Source of the DNA: an uncultured Rhodopila sp.
GTDB taxonomy: Bacteria > Pseudomonadota > Alphaproteobacteria > Acetobacterales > Acetobacteraceae
Reading direction: 5' to 3'
Length of the DNA: 64,000 nt
Assembly: GCF_903944925.1 (NCBI RefSeq)
Contig: NZ_CAJATU010000158.1
Coordinates: forward strand, 62,001-126,000
Shown here: positions 26,580 to 35,833 of the stretch, in pieces
Layout: each line of letters starts with the position of its first letter
Numbering within the stretch: position 1 is the stretch's first letter
Notes under the pieces: model-generated
What the model was told of the DNA's origin: nothing
Seen by the model: the letters and a program-made list of their open reading frames with translations, nothing else
Databases searched by the model: none
Position numbers and translations under genes: made by a program

Positions 26580-29500
26580 CTATGCCGTAACCGCGCTGCC
26601 GCTGCACGATGACGTCCACTTTTGGCCATCGAAGAATGCCATTACTCCGCTGCCCGCTCCTGCGGCCTCGGAGGGCTTTCGGCCGTTGCTGGCAAATGCC
26701 ATCGCGCCGGCAACCGCGCCGGTCGGGAGTGTTGCAACCGTATAAGACGGCAGTACCGGCGTTCCGGTAAATCGCGGGGCGACTGCATTTGTCCGGAAAA
26801 CCTCGCGCCAGCCTGAAGCACCATCGGAAACGATATGGTAGCGGTCGTTGGCTTGCAGAACGACGGGACTGCAATCAATCGTGTCTGTGCCATTCGGGGC
26901 GATGCTGACGGGTCCTGTACCGATTACTGAAAATGTATAGCCGGTACCCGCTGCGACGGTGCTGGCAGCCGGCAATGTGACGGTGTAGGCTGAACTTCCC
27001 GTCAGGAAAATGATGTTGCCGGATATATAGTTGGGCAAAGTGTAGGAGCTGCCGACCACGTTTTGCCAGCCGACGGTTATACCCTTGCCCACCGGGTAGG
27101 CCAAAGTTCCTTGGTTCCAGGTCAGCGTTCCGGTCGTGCTATTGTACCAGAGTTTGTTGCTACTAGTAGCCTCGAAGGCAATGGCCTGGCCGGCTGCGAG
27201 TTTAATCGCTGGGGCGCCGCTAAGCGACTGCGCATAGGACGTATCGAGCACGGCGTTGGAAAATGGCACGCCAACGGAAAAAACCGTTTTCGCACTGCCG
27301 GACGATCCCGAGGCCAGGTATACGCCGATTATGGAGGACACCTGGACCGCTGCGCCGGATGTATTGGCTTGTCCGATGACAAGGCTCTGAATTGTCCGAG
27401 AATTTGCGTCGTCCAATCCATTGCCGAACCAGTCCATTTCGATAGTCAGGGACGAGTTGGTCGCACTGGATGGAAGGCCTGTTGTATCTCTGTATTCAAG
27501 GCAGGCTGCCCAAAGCTGTGGCTGAGGAAGATATCCTCCGCTGGAGTTGGTGGTCGCCGACTGCCGGAGCGTCTGAACATACCGCGCAACGTGCTGGGCA
27601 GGGGTACTGGCGTTGGGGGTTTGGGTCCCGTTCCAGATCAACCTATCAAGGCCACCCCAAATATAATTCCCGGGGCTGTTGTAGATGATCGTATCAGCTC
27701 TGGTGTTGGTTATGACAGAGCCGGCCGTCCCTCCGGCGTGGTTGACTATATATGAAGACTGACTGACGCTGAAATCAGTTGATTGCGACGATCCTTGCGA
27801 CGAGGAAAGGCCCATCGTCGTATTTCCGTTGACGAAACCCGGCAAAACCAGGCTGGCAGGTCCGCCGCCATTGGGTATCGCGGCGGCAAGTGGCGTTCCG
27901 TCCCCCAATACCGTTCCGTCAACCAGCCACTTCACCCGCTTCGTCAGGGGGACGCCCCAGTTGCCGGGCTGTTGCAGGACAGTAGTGCCTTTAGGGACAT
28001 AGATCACCGACCCGGCGGGAGCCGCCGCGTAGGCTGCCGCGAAGGCGGCGGTGTCGTCGGTTACGCCGTTAAGTTTCGCTCCGTACGGAGGTAGAGAAAC
28101 GTTGATGACACCGGCAGCATTCGGATTCGCGTCAACATAGGATTTGGTCGCAGCCTGAAGAGGTAGAGCGGGTACCGCGGCCAGCGTCAGCGTCCCGGTC
28201 AGTGAGCCGCCTGCCAAGGGTAATGCTGTCGAAATCTGGCTGTCGACATATAGCTTGTTCGCGGCATGCGCGATTGCTGTCGGGTTTGCGGAGAGCGACA
28301 GGATACCGGTCATGCTGCCGCCGGAAATAGGCAGTGCGGACGCCACCTGCCCATCCACATAGTGTTTCGTCGCGGCTTGGCTGGAGCTTGTCGGATCGGC
28401 AGCGAGGGCCAGGGCCCCGGTCAGGCTGCCTCCCGCGAGCGAGAGGCTCGCAAGAACCTGGGTATCAACGTAGCCCTTTGTCGCCGCCTGATATGGCGTC
28501 ACGGGATTGGCAGCCAGTGTCAGGGAACCGGTTAAAGTATCTCCCGAGCGCAATACTCTTGTGTCGGTATACTGCTTGGTGGTTGCTTGAGTCGCCTGTG
28601 TCGGATCGCCCGCCAATATGACCGGACCGGTGAACGTTCCGCCTGCCGCGGTGATCGACTGGCTATCGACATACTGCTTGGTTGCAGCTTGCAGCGGAGA
28701 GGTTGGGTTGGATGCCAGATAGAGCGCGCCGGTCAGCGTGTCGCCGGCTCGGACGACGTGGAGATCGACGTATTGCTTTGTGCTGGCCTGAAGCGCTGTG
28801 GCGGGATCCGAGGCCAGCAGTAGAGCGCCGGTCATGGTAGACCCCGCGGCCAGGACGGTCCGGCCGATTTGCGCATCAACGTAATTTTTCGTCGCCGCCT
28901 GGCTGGCAAGCACGGGATCGCCGGCTAGCGTTAGCATGCCCGTTAAGGTGTCTCCAGCCCGAACGACCCGTTGATCAACATATTGCTTGGTTGCCGCCTG
29001 GCCATTTGTGACCGGGTCAGAAGCGAGCATCAGGGTGCCCGTCAATGTTCCGCCGGCAATTGGCAAGGCATTACCAAAACGGGAATCTACATAGTTCTTC
29101 GTTGCCGCCTGTAACGGCGATACCGGGTCCGCCGCGAGGGCCAAAGTTCCTGTCAGCGTGTCGCCAGAGCGTGAGACTTTAAGGTCGGCATAGTTTTTCG
29201 TAGCAGCTTGCCGGCTGCTCGATGGGTCGTTTTGGAGTAGAAGCGGTCCCGCAAGCGATCCACCGCTGAGCGGAAGCAGGGTGGCCGCAACCGCGTCCGT
29301 ATAGCCTTTTGTCGCAGAATCCAGGGGGTTCTGGGGTGCCCCCGCAAGTGTCAGGACCCCGGTCATCGATCCGCCGGTGAGGGAAAGGGCGCTTGCGACC
29401 TGCTGGTCGACGTAGGCCTTGTTTGCTGCCTGTGCAGGTATGAGCGGGTTGGCGGCTAACGTCAGCGCTCCAGCTAACGTTCCTCCGTTAAGGGTGAGCG

Positions 29501-29954
29501 CATTCGCGGCAAGATCGGCTAATTTCTCTCCGCTCGCCGCTCCGGTCGGCGTTACCAGACCTTGCGACAGATCAATGTTTTCTGCACCAGAGATGCCGCT
29601 GAGCAATTGGCCATAGGTTACCGAGACATTTACGCCGCTCTGCGAGATCGACAGCAGATCCGTGCTTGCGGGCACATTGCCGGCTGGCAAAGCAGAGATC
29701 ACGAACGGCATGGCAGCCCCGGACAAAGTGCCGCTGCTGAGGATCAGATTTGAGCCGACCGCAATGGCTTCCGGCGCACCCATTCCGGTGCTGATGCGAC
29801 CAAGCAACGAACCGGTGGTCAGCGTGATCGCCGGCTGGACTCCGTTCAGCACCTGAGAGCGGGTTATGCTTCTCGTGATGCCGGCTTGGCTGACCGGAAA
29901 CTCATCGGTATCCGCGGCTGAAGTCGCGGGGCTAAGCTGATCTATTGTGGGCAT
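26580..29954 (-). CDS. Phage tail fibre with 13 tandem repeats and beta-helix region
   Basis: 1124 residues. The N-terminal docking part (about 1-150) is paralogous to the FN3 fibre. Thirteen repeats of about 36 residues follow (about 152-615), each of the form GG(S/T)(L/M)TG-x-L-x-LA-x-x-P ... QAATK-x-YVD, which are typical shaft repeats of trimeric tail fibres. Then GVINVSLPPYGAKLNGVTDD (about 620) opens a pectate-lyase-3-like beta-helix, and a C-terminal receptor-binding part ends FASNGRKPSEAAGAGSGVMA. This is probably the main host-recognition fibre. Confidence 0.85.
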   Translation of the reverse strand: MPTIDQLSPATSAADTDEFPVSQAGITRSITRSQVLNGVQPAITLTTGSLLGRISTGMGAPEAIAVGSNLILSSGTLSGAAMPFVISALPAGNVPASTDLLSISQSGVNVSVTYGQLLSGISGAENIDLSQGLVTPTGAASGEKLADLAANALTLNGGTLAGALTLAANPLIPAQAANKAYVDQQVASALSLTGGSMTGVLTLAGAPQNPLDSATKGYTDAVAATLLPLSGGSLAGPLLLQNDPSSSRQAATKNYADLKVSRSGDTLTGTLALAADPVSPLQAATKNYVDSRFGNALPIAGGTLTGTLMLASDPVTNGQAATKQYVDQRVVRAGDTLTGMLTLAGDPVLASQAATKNYVDAQIGRTVLAAGSTMTGALLLASDPATALQASTKQYVDLHVVRAGDTLTGALYLASNPTSPLQAATKQYVDSQSITAAGGTFTGPVILAGDPTQATQATTKQYTDTRVLRSGDTLTGSLTLAANPVTPYQAATKGYVDTQVLASLSLAGGSLTGALALAADPTSSSQAATKHYVDGQVASALPISGGSMTGILSLSANPTAIAHAANKLYVDSQISTALPLAGGSLTGTLTLAAVPALPLQAATKSYVDANPNAAGVINVSLPPYGAKLNGVTDDTAAFAAAYAAAPAGSVIYVPKGTTVLQQPGNWGVPLTKRVKWLVDGTVLGDGTPLAAAIPNGGGPASLVLPGFVNGNTTMGLSSSQGSSQSTDFSVSQSSYIVNHAGGTAGSVITNTRADTIIYNSPGNYIWGGLDRLIWNGTQTPNASTPAQHVARYVQTLRQSATTNSSGGYLPQPQLWAACLEYRDTTGLPSSATNSSLTIEMDWFGNGLDDANSRTIQSLVIGQANTSGAAVQVSSIIGVYLASGSSGSAKTVFSVGVPFSNAVLDTSYAQSLSGAPAIKLAAGQAIAFEATSSNKLWYNSTTGTLTWNQGTLAYPVGKGITVGWQNVVGSSYTLPNYISGNIIFLTGSSAYTVTLPAASTVAAGTGYTFSVIGTGPVSIAPNGTDTIDCSPVVLQANDRYHIVSDGASGWREVFRTNAVAPRFTGTPVLPSYTVATLPTGAVAGAMAFASNGRKPSEAAGAGSGVMAFFDGQKWTSSCSGSAVTA
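28110..29500 (-). repeat. Thirteen degenerate ~108-bp tandem repeats in the fibre gene
   Basis: These encode the QAATK-x-YVD repeats of the fibre shaft. Copies differ at many bases, but blocks such as the GCCGCCTG/CAACGTA(G/A) region recur about every 105-110 bases. Repeats of this kind can recombine to change fibre length. Confidence 0.8.
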
Positions 29955-30038
29955 GAAAGCTCATTCTCCGGCCACCCCGGCTGCCGACGGGATTTGCTTG
30001 ACCAAATCTATTGTTGGGAAATGAATAGCCGATCGAGG

Positions 30039-30527
30039 TCAGCTACTGGTTGAAAGAACGGGATTACCATTTTGGTCAGTCAGCATGGCTCCCGTTGTAG
30101 TCAGGATGGCAGCGGCCGGAATTAAGGGGATCGACAGTAGCAGAACGGGAAGGAGAACACTTCGTTGCAGAGAACGGCCGTTGACTGTCGTTATAGCGAA
30201 GGTCAAGGTATAGACGGTCCCGGCTTGTCCTTCCGCCAGCCATAGTATCACCCGGCTTCCGTCCGTCGTCGAACTCTGTATCGTGAGATCGCCCGGGTTC
30301 GATGGGCTTGAGCTTACGTCGAGAGTAGCAATACTATCACCGTCGTTCCCGATTATGGCGGGCCCGATATCCAATATATAGTCAAGTATATCCCCGGGGT
30401 CTTTGGTCGGCCAGTTCAAAGGTGGCGGGGCAACCGCGGTCGTTCCGCGAGCAACTGGGATGAACGAATCGACTGTTACCACGCGCGCGTGGCTCGGGAT
30501 CCAAACATGGGCGGCGGGCGTTGACAT
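30039..30527 (-). CDS. Phage fibre-tail adaptor-like protein
   Basis: A 162-residue protein resembling fibre-tail adaptor proteins. The core DPGDILDYILDIGPAIIGND and the following DSIATLDVSSSPSNPGDLTI, then ILWLAEGQAGTVYTLTFAIT and GRSLQRSVLLPVLLLS, match the adaptor pattern of 'dilution of deformable beta domain'. It would join fibres to the baseplate. It lies between the repeat fibre and the glycine-rich fibre. Confidence 0.7.
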   Translation of the reverse strand: MSTPAAHVWIPSHARVVTVDSFIPVARGTTAVAPPPLNWPTKDPGDILDYILDIGPAIIGNDGDSIATLDVSSSPSNPGDLTIQSSTTDGSRVILWLAEGQAGTVYTLTFAITTVNGRSLQRSVLLPVLLLSIPLIPAAAILTTTGAMLTDQNGNPVLSTSS

Positions 30528-30593
30528 GGTTAATATGGGCGCTCAGATAAGGTTGATACGATTGAGACTGTTGCGATGGTGCTATCCGGGGGC

Positions 30594-31847
30594 CTACCAC
30601 CTGACCACAACGAATCCGCCGCCGCCGGCGCCGCCGTTGAAGGCTGCGTTGCTGCTGGGACCGGTGCCGGCCCCGGCGGCCCCTCCGCCAGGAAAACTTC
30701 CAGTATTTCCGGTGCTCCCGCTGTTTTGGGTGCCTCCCATCGGGGCGGCGCCGCCCATTCCACCTTGGTTTGAGATCCCCCCCTGTCCAGCAGATCCGGA
30801 AAAGTTCACGTCACCTCCTACGCCGATGCCCGGGGGGGTAGCCCCGTAGCCCGGAGTGGTAACACTCGCCTGGCTGTTTAAGCCGCCTCCGGTAGCACTC
30901 ACGAACTGGCCAAAGCTCGATGCGCCGCCCGAGCCTGCTGATGTGCCGCTGGTCGTTCCACCGGCTCCGCCCGAGCCGACGGTCACCGGCACGGTCTGCC
31001 CTGGCGACAAGCGCGTAACCAGCTTCCTCGCATAGCCGCCGCCCGAACCACCCCCACTGGGTAGTACGTTAGTCGAAGCGAAGCTCCCCGAACCGCCACC
31101 CCAAACCTCGACTTCAACTTGGGTCACACCGGCCGGAACGACGAAGGTCCCCGAGGTAACGAATGTCTGCACACCGGAACCAAAACCGGGCTTGAGCGAG
31201 GGCAGCTTCCAATTCAGAAAAGGCGCAGTGATCAGCGGCGATATATTGGCCGCGGTGACAGTCGTCTGGCCGTATGACACGGTGATCTGATGCAGACCGA
31301 TCCAACCGGCATCCGCTGCCGGGGTTGTCTGGCTATTGGTATTTGCGGGGATCCCGGCCTTTAACTCCAACTGTACACGCTGCGTCCGGACGGTGTTCTG
31401 CGGGATACCCGTATTGGATGGGCCACTATAGGACTGGGCGGGATTGCCTGCATTGTAGTAGGGCAGGATTATCGGGTCTGCGTCGACCTCGAGAAACGCC
31501 GCTTCGATGAGATAGTTGATCGACTGCCCGACACTCGACGGGGCAGCCAGGAGAAACGTGGTGGAACCGATGTTGATTCCCATTTTCACCAGGGAGTCGA
31601 CTGTGTCCGAGGGTATAGACCCATAGGGCAGATTGTCGACCGGGCCAAACTGGGTGATGCTGCCGGGGCCGATCAGCACGCTCATCGACGCGGGCGTTGT
31701 CGGTTGACATGCCAGACCGTCCACCACGGGGCTCGTACCCAGCACTGCCTGGGCGAGGAATCCCAGACCGATCATTGCATTTTTGTTGACGGAAAGAAGA
31801 TCCGTGTCCAAAGGGATGGCACTTGGATAGACGATGTTACGGTCCAT
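30594..31847 (-). CDS. Phage tail fibre with glycine-rich C-terminal adhesin
   Basis: 417 residues. The N-terminal half (MDRNIVYPSAIPLDTDLLSV ... LPYYNAGNPAQSYSGPSNTG) is like baseplate-attached fibre proteins of Mu-like and P2-like phages. The C-terminal ~180 residues are strongly Gly/Ser/Ala-rich (VEVWGGGSGS, GSGGAGGTTSGTSAGSGGAS, GGAGGGGFVVVRW), resembling polyglycine-sandwich tip adhesins of the T4 gp38/S16 kind. It probably binds the cell surface. Confidence 0.75.
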   Translation of the reverse strand: MDRNIVYPSAIPLDTDLLSVNKNAMIGLGFLAQAVLGTSPVVDGLACQPTTPASMSVLIGPGSITQFGPVDNLPYGSIPSDTVDSLVKMGINIGSTTFLLAAPSSVGQSINYLIEAAFLEVDADPIILPYYNAGNPAQSYSGPSNTGIPQNTVRTQRVQLELKAGIPANTNSQTTPAADAGWIGLHQITVSYGQTTVTAANISPLITAPFLNWKLPSLKPGFGSGVQTFVTSGTFVVPAGVTQVEVEVWGGGSGSFASTNVLPSGGGSGGGYARKLVTRLSPGQTVPVTVGSGGAGGTTSGTSAGSGGASSFGQFVSATGGGLNSQASVTTPGYGATPPGIGVGGDVNFSGSAGQGGISNQGGMGGAAPMGGTQNSGSTGNTGSFPGGGAAGAGTGPSSNAAFNGGAGGGGFVVVRW

Positions 31848-31879
31848 ACTGGTTTTCGCTATGTTGCTTGCGTTATACG

Positions 31880-32563
31880 TTATGTGATTTGCAGCCAGGC
31901 TACTGTATTAACTGGCAGAATCTTGCTCAGGGTATCTTGAATATCCTCGTCGGTCACCTGGCTTGGCAGCATGGAAAGATCGAAATACGCTGTTGAACCG
32001 GCGTCATAGCCGGCGGCGTTCGTTCCGTACCCCGGCAGGAGGCCTACGCCCGGAGTGGGAGGCCGGGTGATCGTCACAAAGAATTGGAATGGCAGGTTAA
32101 GGCTGCCCCAGCCCCCCACGACCCCGTAGGCCAAACCGCAACCTGGAGGCACCGGTTGGTCTGCAACCGTCGCATAGGCTCCGGTGTCACTACATCTGGC
32201 AGGCTCAAAGATGCGCGGTTCGGTGCCGGTAAGCTGCTCCATGCATGAGGCGATTGCGGAACGACTGGCCGCTGTGCGAAGCAGGGTCTTCTGGATGCGG
32301 GATCGATAGGAGGTGTCGCTCTCACCGCTTGCACGGACGAGATCGGATCCGAAAAAATCGAGAGCGATCAGATCGAGCCAGTTATCACTTGCAGTCCTGA
32401 TACGTGTTTGTGAAACGGCGTAATTTAGCAAGCCATATAGCCATGTCCAGGGAGTTGCTATACTGGTAATAATGGCCGTCAGATTTGGAGCTTGATCGCC
32501 GAACCAGCGTTTTGGGAGAACGGACCTTATGCGTAAAACAAAGTCGGAAAGATCACCCGTCAT
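31880..32563 (-). CDS. Phage baseplate wedge protein, gpI/gp48-like
   Basis: The 227-residue product sits right after the gpJ-like gene, where P2 gpI or Mu gp48 lies, and looks like them: AIITSIATPWTWLYGLLNYA and NWLDLIALDFFGSDLVRASG, then SYRSRIQKTLLRTAASRSAI. These proteins link the wedge to fibres. Its first bases overlap the gpJ-like gene by 11 bases. Family identity rests on position as much as on sequence. Confidence 0.7.
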   Translation of the reverse strand: MTGDLSDFVLRIRSVLPKRWFGDQAPNLTAIITSIATPWTWLYGLLNYAVSQTRIRTASDNWLDLIALDFFGSDLVRASGESDTSYRSRIQKTLLRTAASRSAIASCMEQLTGTEPRIFEPARCSDTGAYATVADQPVPPGCGLAYGVVGGWGSLNLPFQFFVTITRPPTPGVGLLPGYGTNAAGYDAGSTAYFDLSMLPSQVTDEDIQDTLSKILPVNTVAWLQIT

Positions 32564-33689
32564 TTACAGTCACCACGATAGAACCCGCCTTTACGACAGT
32601 CCTGGGCGGCGGTAGCACATCGGCCATTAGTCCGTTCAATAGCAATCCGCTGATATTTTCGATGCCTTGACCAGCCAGATAAGCGCTCTGCGCGACGCGG
32701 GTCGCCGACGCAACCCGCCCGATCGGCAGTGTGTTGAGGTAGTCAGCTACGCGGGCCTGAATTCCGGTAACGTAACCGGATGAGGAAGGACCTGATTTCA
32801 AAGTAGCGATCAACGTTACGTTTACCACCAATATTTGGGGAGGCAGAACCGCAAATGTCGTTCCGATGGGACGCACGGATTCAACGGCTGCGGCCGCCGA
32901 TGACAGCAGCGCCGACGAAGGGTAGCCTGATCCGTCATCGACCGTGACCAGGAAGGATCCGACATTCGATGTGCCGTCAGCGGCGATGTTCTCCTGAATC
33001 ATCACGTGCAAGCCTTGCTGGATGTTCGTGATGGCGCTTCGTACGGCCGTCAACGTGGCCCGCGAGAGGCTCGCGATATAGCTCTGGAACCTGTTGCGAA
33101 ATGCTTGATCATTTTCGGCATCGACGCCGTTCGACAACGGATTGGCATTGGTGACCAGGTCTACCCCGGGCAAGGATGCCGCTATGACCGAAATAGCGCC
33201 CGCAAGGACGTTTCCAGCGGTGCCACCGGATGTGCAGGTGACCGGCAGATCGACAGAGGTTATACCTCCTGGGATGACATAACCGGCCTGTGCCGATTGC
33301 CACGTTGACAGGCTAATATCCTCAGTCACGGCGAAACTGACCGAGCCATCTGAGGTCTTGACGATGGCACCTACAGGGACCAGCGCAGCCAGATTGTTGG
33401 CGAATCTCGAGAAAGTGACTGTCCCGGACGATGGCGACGCGGCCAGCCGTGTCAATCCAAAGTCCAGCATCCAGGAATCGAGATCGGAGCCGCTGGAGGT
33501 TGACGCTCGTGTTGTCTGTAGAACCTGAAGGACGAGCCATTGCAGCCATAATACGACCGAGGCATTAGCCTCAAAGATGGCGCGGATGACCGAGCCGACC
33601 GAGACGTCAACCAGAGCCGTTGCGGAACTTTGGAGCGCAGCGCCCATGTCCTCGACGAGTTGGCTGAAGGATTTAAGTGACAGATTCAT
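32553..33689 (-). CDS. Phage baseplate protein J (gp47-like)
   Basis: 378 residues of the baseplate J family, which forms the wedge arm of contractile tails. Visible features are IFEANASVVLWLQWLVLQVL, DLDSWMLDFGLTRL, VPVGAIVKTSDGSVSFAV and DAENDQAFRNRFQSYIASLS (the conserved ENDxxxRxR block). It lies between the gp25-like and gpI-like genes, the canonical order. Confidence 0.88.
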   Translation of the reverse strand: MNLSLKSFSQLVEDMGAALQSSATALVDVSVGSVIRAIFEANASVVLWLQWLVLQVLQTTRASTSSGSDLDSWMLDFGLTRLAASPSSGTVTFSRFANNLAALVPVGAIVKTSDGSVSFAVTEDISLSTWQSAQAGYVIPGGITSVDLPVTCTSGGTAGNVLAGAISVIAASLPGVDLVTNANPLSNGVDAENDQAFRNRFQSYIASLSRATLTAVRSAITNIQQGLHVMIQENIAADGTSNVGSFLVTVDDGSGYPSSALLSSAAAAVESVRPIGTTFAVLPPQILVVNVTLIATLKSGPSSSGYVTGIQARVADYLNTLPIGRVASATRVAQSAYLAGQGIENISGLLLNGLMADVLPPPRTVVKAGSIVVTVNDG

Positions 33690-33695
33690 GCGTGA

Positions 33696-34067
33696 TCAAC
33701 CAGAACCAACGTTAAGCTGCACAGATGAGCCTGAGGAAACATCGAAATACGTGATATTGGCGACCACATATCCGTTAGCCGCGTCTATCAAGCTGGCACT
33801 CACCTGCGGAGCAGGCGATGCGGCTACGGCACTTTCCAGAGCCAACTGGGTCCTGACTACCGATTCGATATCTGCTGGTTTCGCTGGCGTTCCCACGAAC
33901 CGCGCCAATCCGCCGCCGTAATCGAGTTGCCAGAGATAGTCGCCGGGGTTCGTCAAAAGGCGCCTGTATACTCGCTGGTTCGTCGCATCCGCCCCGGACG
34001 TCAAAGCCAAGTCGCCGTTGCTCCCAACGTTTAGATCATCATCCCATTCCAAAGAGATATCAATCAT
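33696..34067 (-). CDS. Phage baseplate wedge protein, gp25/gpW/Mu gp46-like
   Basis: The 123 residues include DISLEWDDDLNVGSNGDLAL and RVYRRLLTNPGDYLWQLDYG then VRTQLALESAV, the pattern of the gpW/gp25-like (Mu gp46) wedge protein. It is between spike and gpJ genes, as in Mu. It begins the sheath on the baseplate in known systems. Confidence 0.78.
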   Translation of the reverse strand: MIDISLEWDDDLNVGSNGDLALTSGADATNQRVYRRLLTNPGDYLWQLDYGGGLARFVGTPAKPADIESVVRTQLALESAVAASPAPQVSASLIDAANGYVVANITYFDVSSGSSVQLNVGSG

Positions 34068-34072
34068 CGGGC

Positions 34073-34591
34073 CTAAGCCTGATTCGACGGTTTGCCTGTT
34101 GTTGCGTTTGCAAGCACGGTATGGGTATGCGAGTCGTAGGCGGTGCGCAGGGCTGAAAGCGATCCCTGGCTATCATAAACGTCGCCCTGGACATGAAGGT
34201 CTCCACTTATGCGTATTGTTCCGTCGTTGCAGAGTTTTAGGAAGCTGCCTGTTTTATGCACGAGCCAGAACTCATCCGCCGGCGGTTGGGGGGGCATCTG
34301 ACTGCTCGAAAAGGCTCGTCCTATAATTATTCCTTGTTCGATGTCGCCCTGCTGTGGGACGAGCAGAACCTGATCGCCGGGATTTGGCGGGCAGACCATG
34401 CCCCAACCGTTGCCAACCCACTGGGCCAAAACCGGAAGCCAGCCGGACAGCACGCCGTCCGGTTGAATCTTGACCCGTGCGGTTGCGGTTTGGTAGTCAA
34501 CGGATGTTATCGTACCGAATTTCACCTGACCCGCGGCATTATCCAGGCTTGATGCATGCGCCTTAAGAGCGTTGACCAAGTAATTGTTCAT
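34073..34591 (-). CDS. Phage baseplate spike protein (gpV/gp45-like)
   Basis: Membrane-piercing spike at the baseplate centre; 172 residues. The N-terminal OB-fold has VKFGTITSVDYQTATARVKI and NGWGMVCPPNPGDQVLLVPQ. The beta-helix then ends SHTHTVLANATTGKPSNQA, where His-x-His (in DSHTHT) is the pattern used by P2 gpV and Mu gp45 to bind iron at the tip. Order hub-spike-wedge is as in Mu. Confidence 0.88.
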   Translation of the reverse strand: MNNYLVNALKAHASSLDNAAGQVKFGTITSVDYQTATARVKIQPDGVLSGWLPVLAQWVGNGWGMVCPPNPGDQVLLVPQQGDIEQGIIIGRAFSSSQMPPQPPADEFWLVHKTGSFLKLCNDGTIRISGDLHVQGDVYDSQGSLSALRTAYDSHTHTVLANATTGKPSNQA

Positions 34592-34596
34592 CTTCT

Positions 34597-35652
34597 TTAT
34601 GTCCCGCTGACACCGGAGGCCGAGACGGCCCGTACAGTCTGCCTGGAACCTGAAGTTGAGCTATAAAGGCGTTCAACACTGTCGACCAGATAGGGTCCGT
34701 CAAGCAGCGATCCGGTTTCGCCGAGCATGATCCCGCCACGCGGCGAAATCGCAAGGTCCCACGGCATCTCAAGGAGCAGAACGGTTCGAAGCCGATTGAT
34801 CTCGGCTGTGTATCGCGCCGCGGACTGTGTCACCTGCGTTGAGGTGGAATTCGACGCGGAGAACAGAAAGGGCTGGCTGGTCGATCCATTCGTTGCCGCC
34901 GTCGACTCCGCGCTGCTATCATAACAAACCATGTTTTGGGAGTTCCACGCCTGCACCCTTGCGGTCGCATTGGCTGCGACCACAAGGGAACGGTTAAAGC
35001 GCATGCTTCGGACCATGTCTGGCGTGATGGGAGTGAGCGTCGCCGGGACCGGCGAAGATGGCTGGAAAAATAATTGCTTCCCCGTGACGAAGACATCAAA
35101 TTGATTTTCCCGGGCCAGTTCGACCACAAGATCCCAATCCGATCTCAAACGGGAGAATTGGCCGGTTGATAGCCTTGTATATCCGTCGCCATAGTAGCGG
35201 CCAATAAACCCTGACGTCGACGTCACAACCGCGCCAAGTCCGTGACGGTTGGCTATCGTCGCAACTACCTCGGAGGCGGTCTGGTTGACAAAATCACCTT
35301 GCTGGTAAGAGTCGACGAGCGAAGCGGAAAGGTCACGGCCTTCGACGGTGACGGTCCGCCTAATTGCATCGATGTGAACCGAGTCGATCATGCCGGTGAT
35401 CAGGCTTGTCAAGGCGGGCCCTGGCCCGCTGCCTGTCAACACTTCCACGCAACCGCTCGCCAAAGTAGACCATACGGAAATATCGCTCAAGGGGGCATCG
35501 CCCATAGCGAACGTCAGTGAATACGAGTCTGCCGAGAAGCAGTTCGTAGACGTTATAGCCGCGTGCAACAGGCCAAGCGTGGCTGTTCCGTTGATCGCTA
35601 CTGCAACATTATTTTCATAAGCGACGACCTCGGCCACCTTATTGCGGTCCAA
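34597..35652 (-). CDS. Phage tail hub protein (gpD/gp44-like)
   Basis: The 351 residues correspond to the baseplate hub of Mu (gp44, P) and P2 gpD: a first beta domain with SYSLTFAMGDAPLSDISVWS, GMIDSVHIDAIRRTVTVEGR and DLSASLVDSYQQGDF, and a second with WDLVVELARENQFDVFVTGK. This trimer connects tube to spike. The C-terminus holds LRTVLLLEMPWDLAISPRGG and SVERLYSSTSG. It overlaps the LysM-like gene by 14 bases. Confidence 0.82.
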   Translation of the reverse strand: MDRNKVAEVVAYENNVAVAINGTATLGLLHAAITSTNCFSADSYSLTFAMGDAPLSDISVWSTLASGCVEVLTGSGPGPALTSLITGMIDSVHIDAIRRTVTVEGRDLSASLVDSYQQGDFVNQTASEVVATIANRHGLGAVVTSTSGFIGRYYGDGYTRLSTGQFSRLRSDWDLVVELARENQFDVFVTGKQLFFQPSSPVPATLTPITPDMVRSMRFNRSLVVAANATARVQAWNSQNMVCYDSSAESTAATNGSTSQPFLFSASNSTSTQVTQSAARYTAEINRLRTVLLLEMPWDLAISPRGGIMLGETGSLLDGPYLVDSVERLYSSTSGSRQTVRAVSASGVSGT

Positions 35653-35824
35653 TACCGTCCGTGAAGACGGAAGAAAAATCCGGGATAATAATTTGCATTT
35701 GACCCGACAGCATCGGATCTTTTAGATTGTTGGTTCTGGCGATGTTAACCCATTGTAAGGCGCTACCGAGTTCCACGGCAGCTATCTCGAATAGATTTCC
35801 GCCTATTGTCGTTATTGTCTTCAT
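35639..35824 (-). CDS. Small phage tail protein, LysM/gpX-like
   Basis: 61 residues: MKTITTIGGNLFEIAAVELG, then ALQWVNIARTNNLKDP and MQIIIPD. The layout of a LysM-like fold (start, two helices, I-I-P ending) matches small gpX-type tail proteins that bind the hub. It overlaps the hub gene by 14 bases, so translation is coupled. Confidence 0.7.
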   Translation of the reverse strand: MKTITTIGGNLFEIAAVELGSALQWVNIARTNNLKDPMLSGQMQIIIPDFSSVFTDGIGPQ

Positions 35825-35833
35825 CCTACCCTC

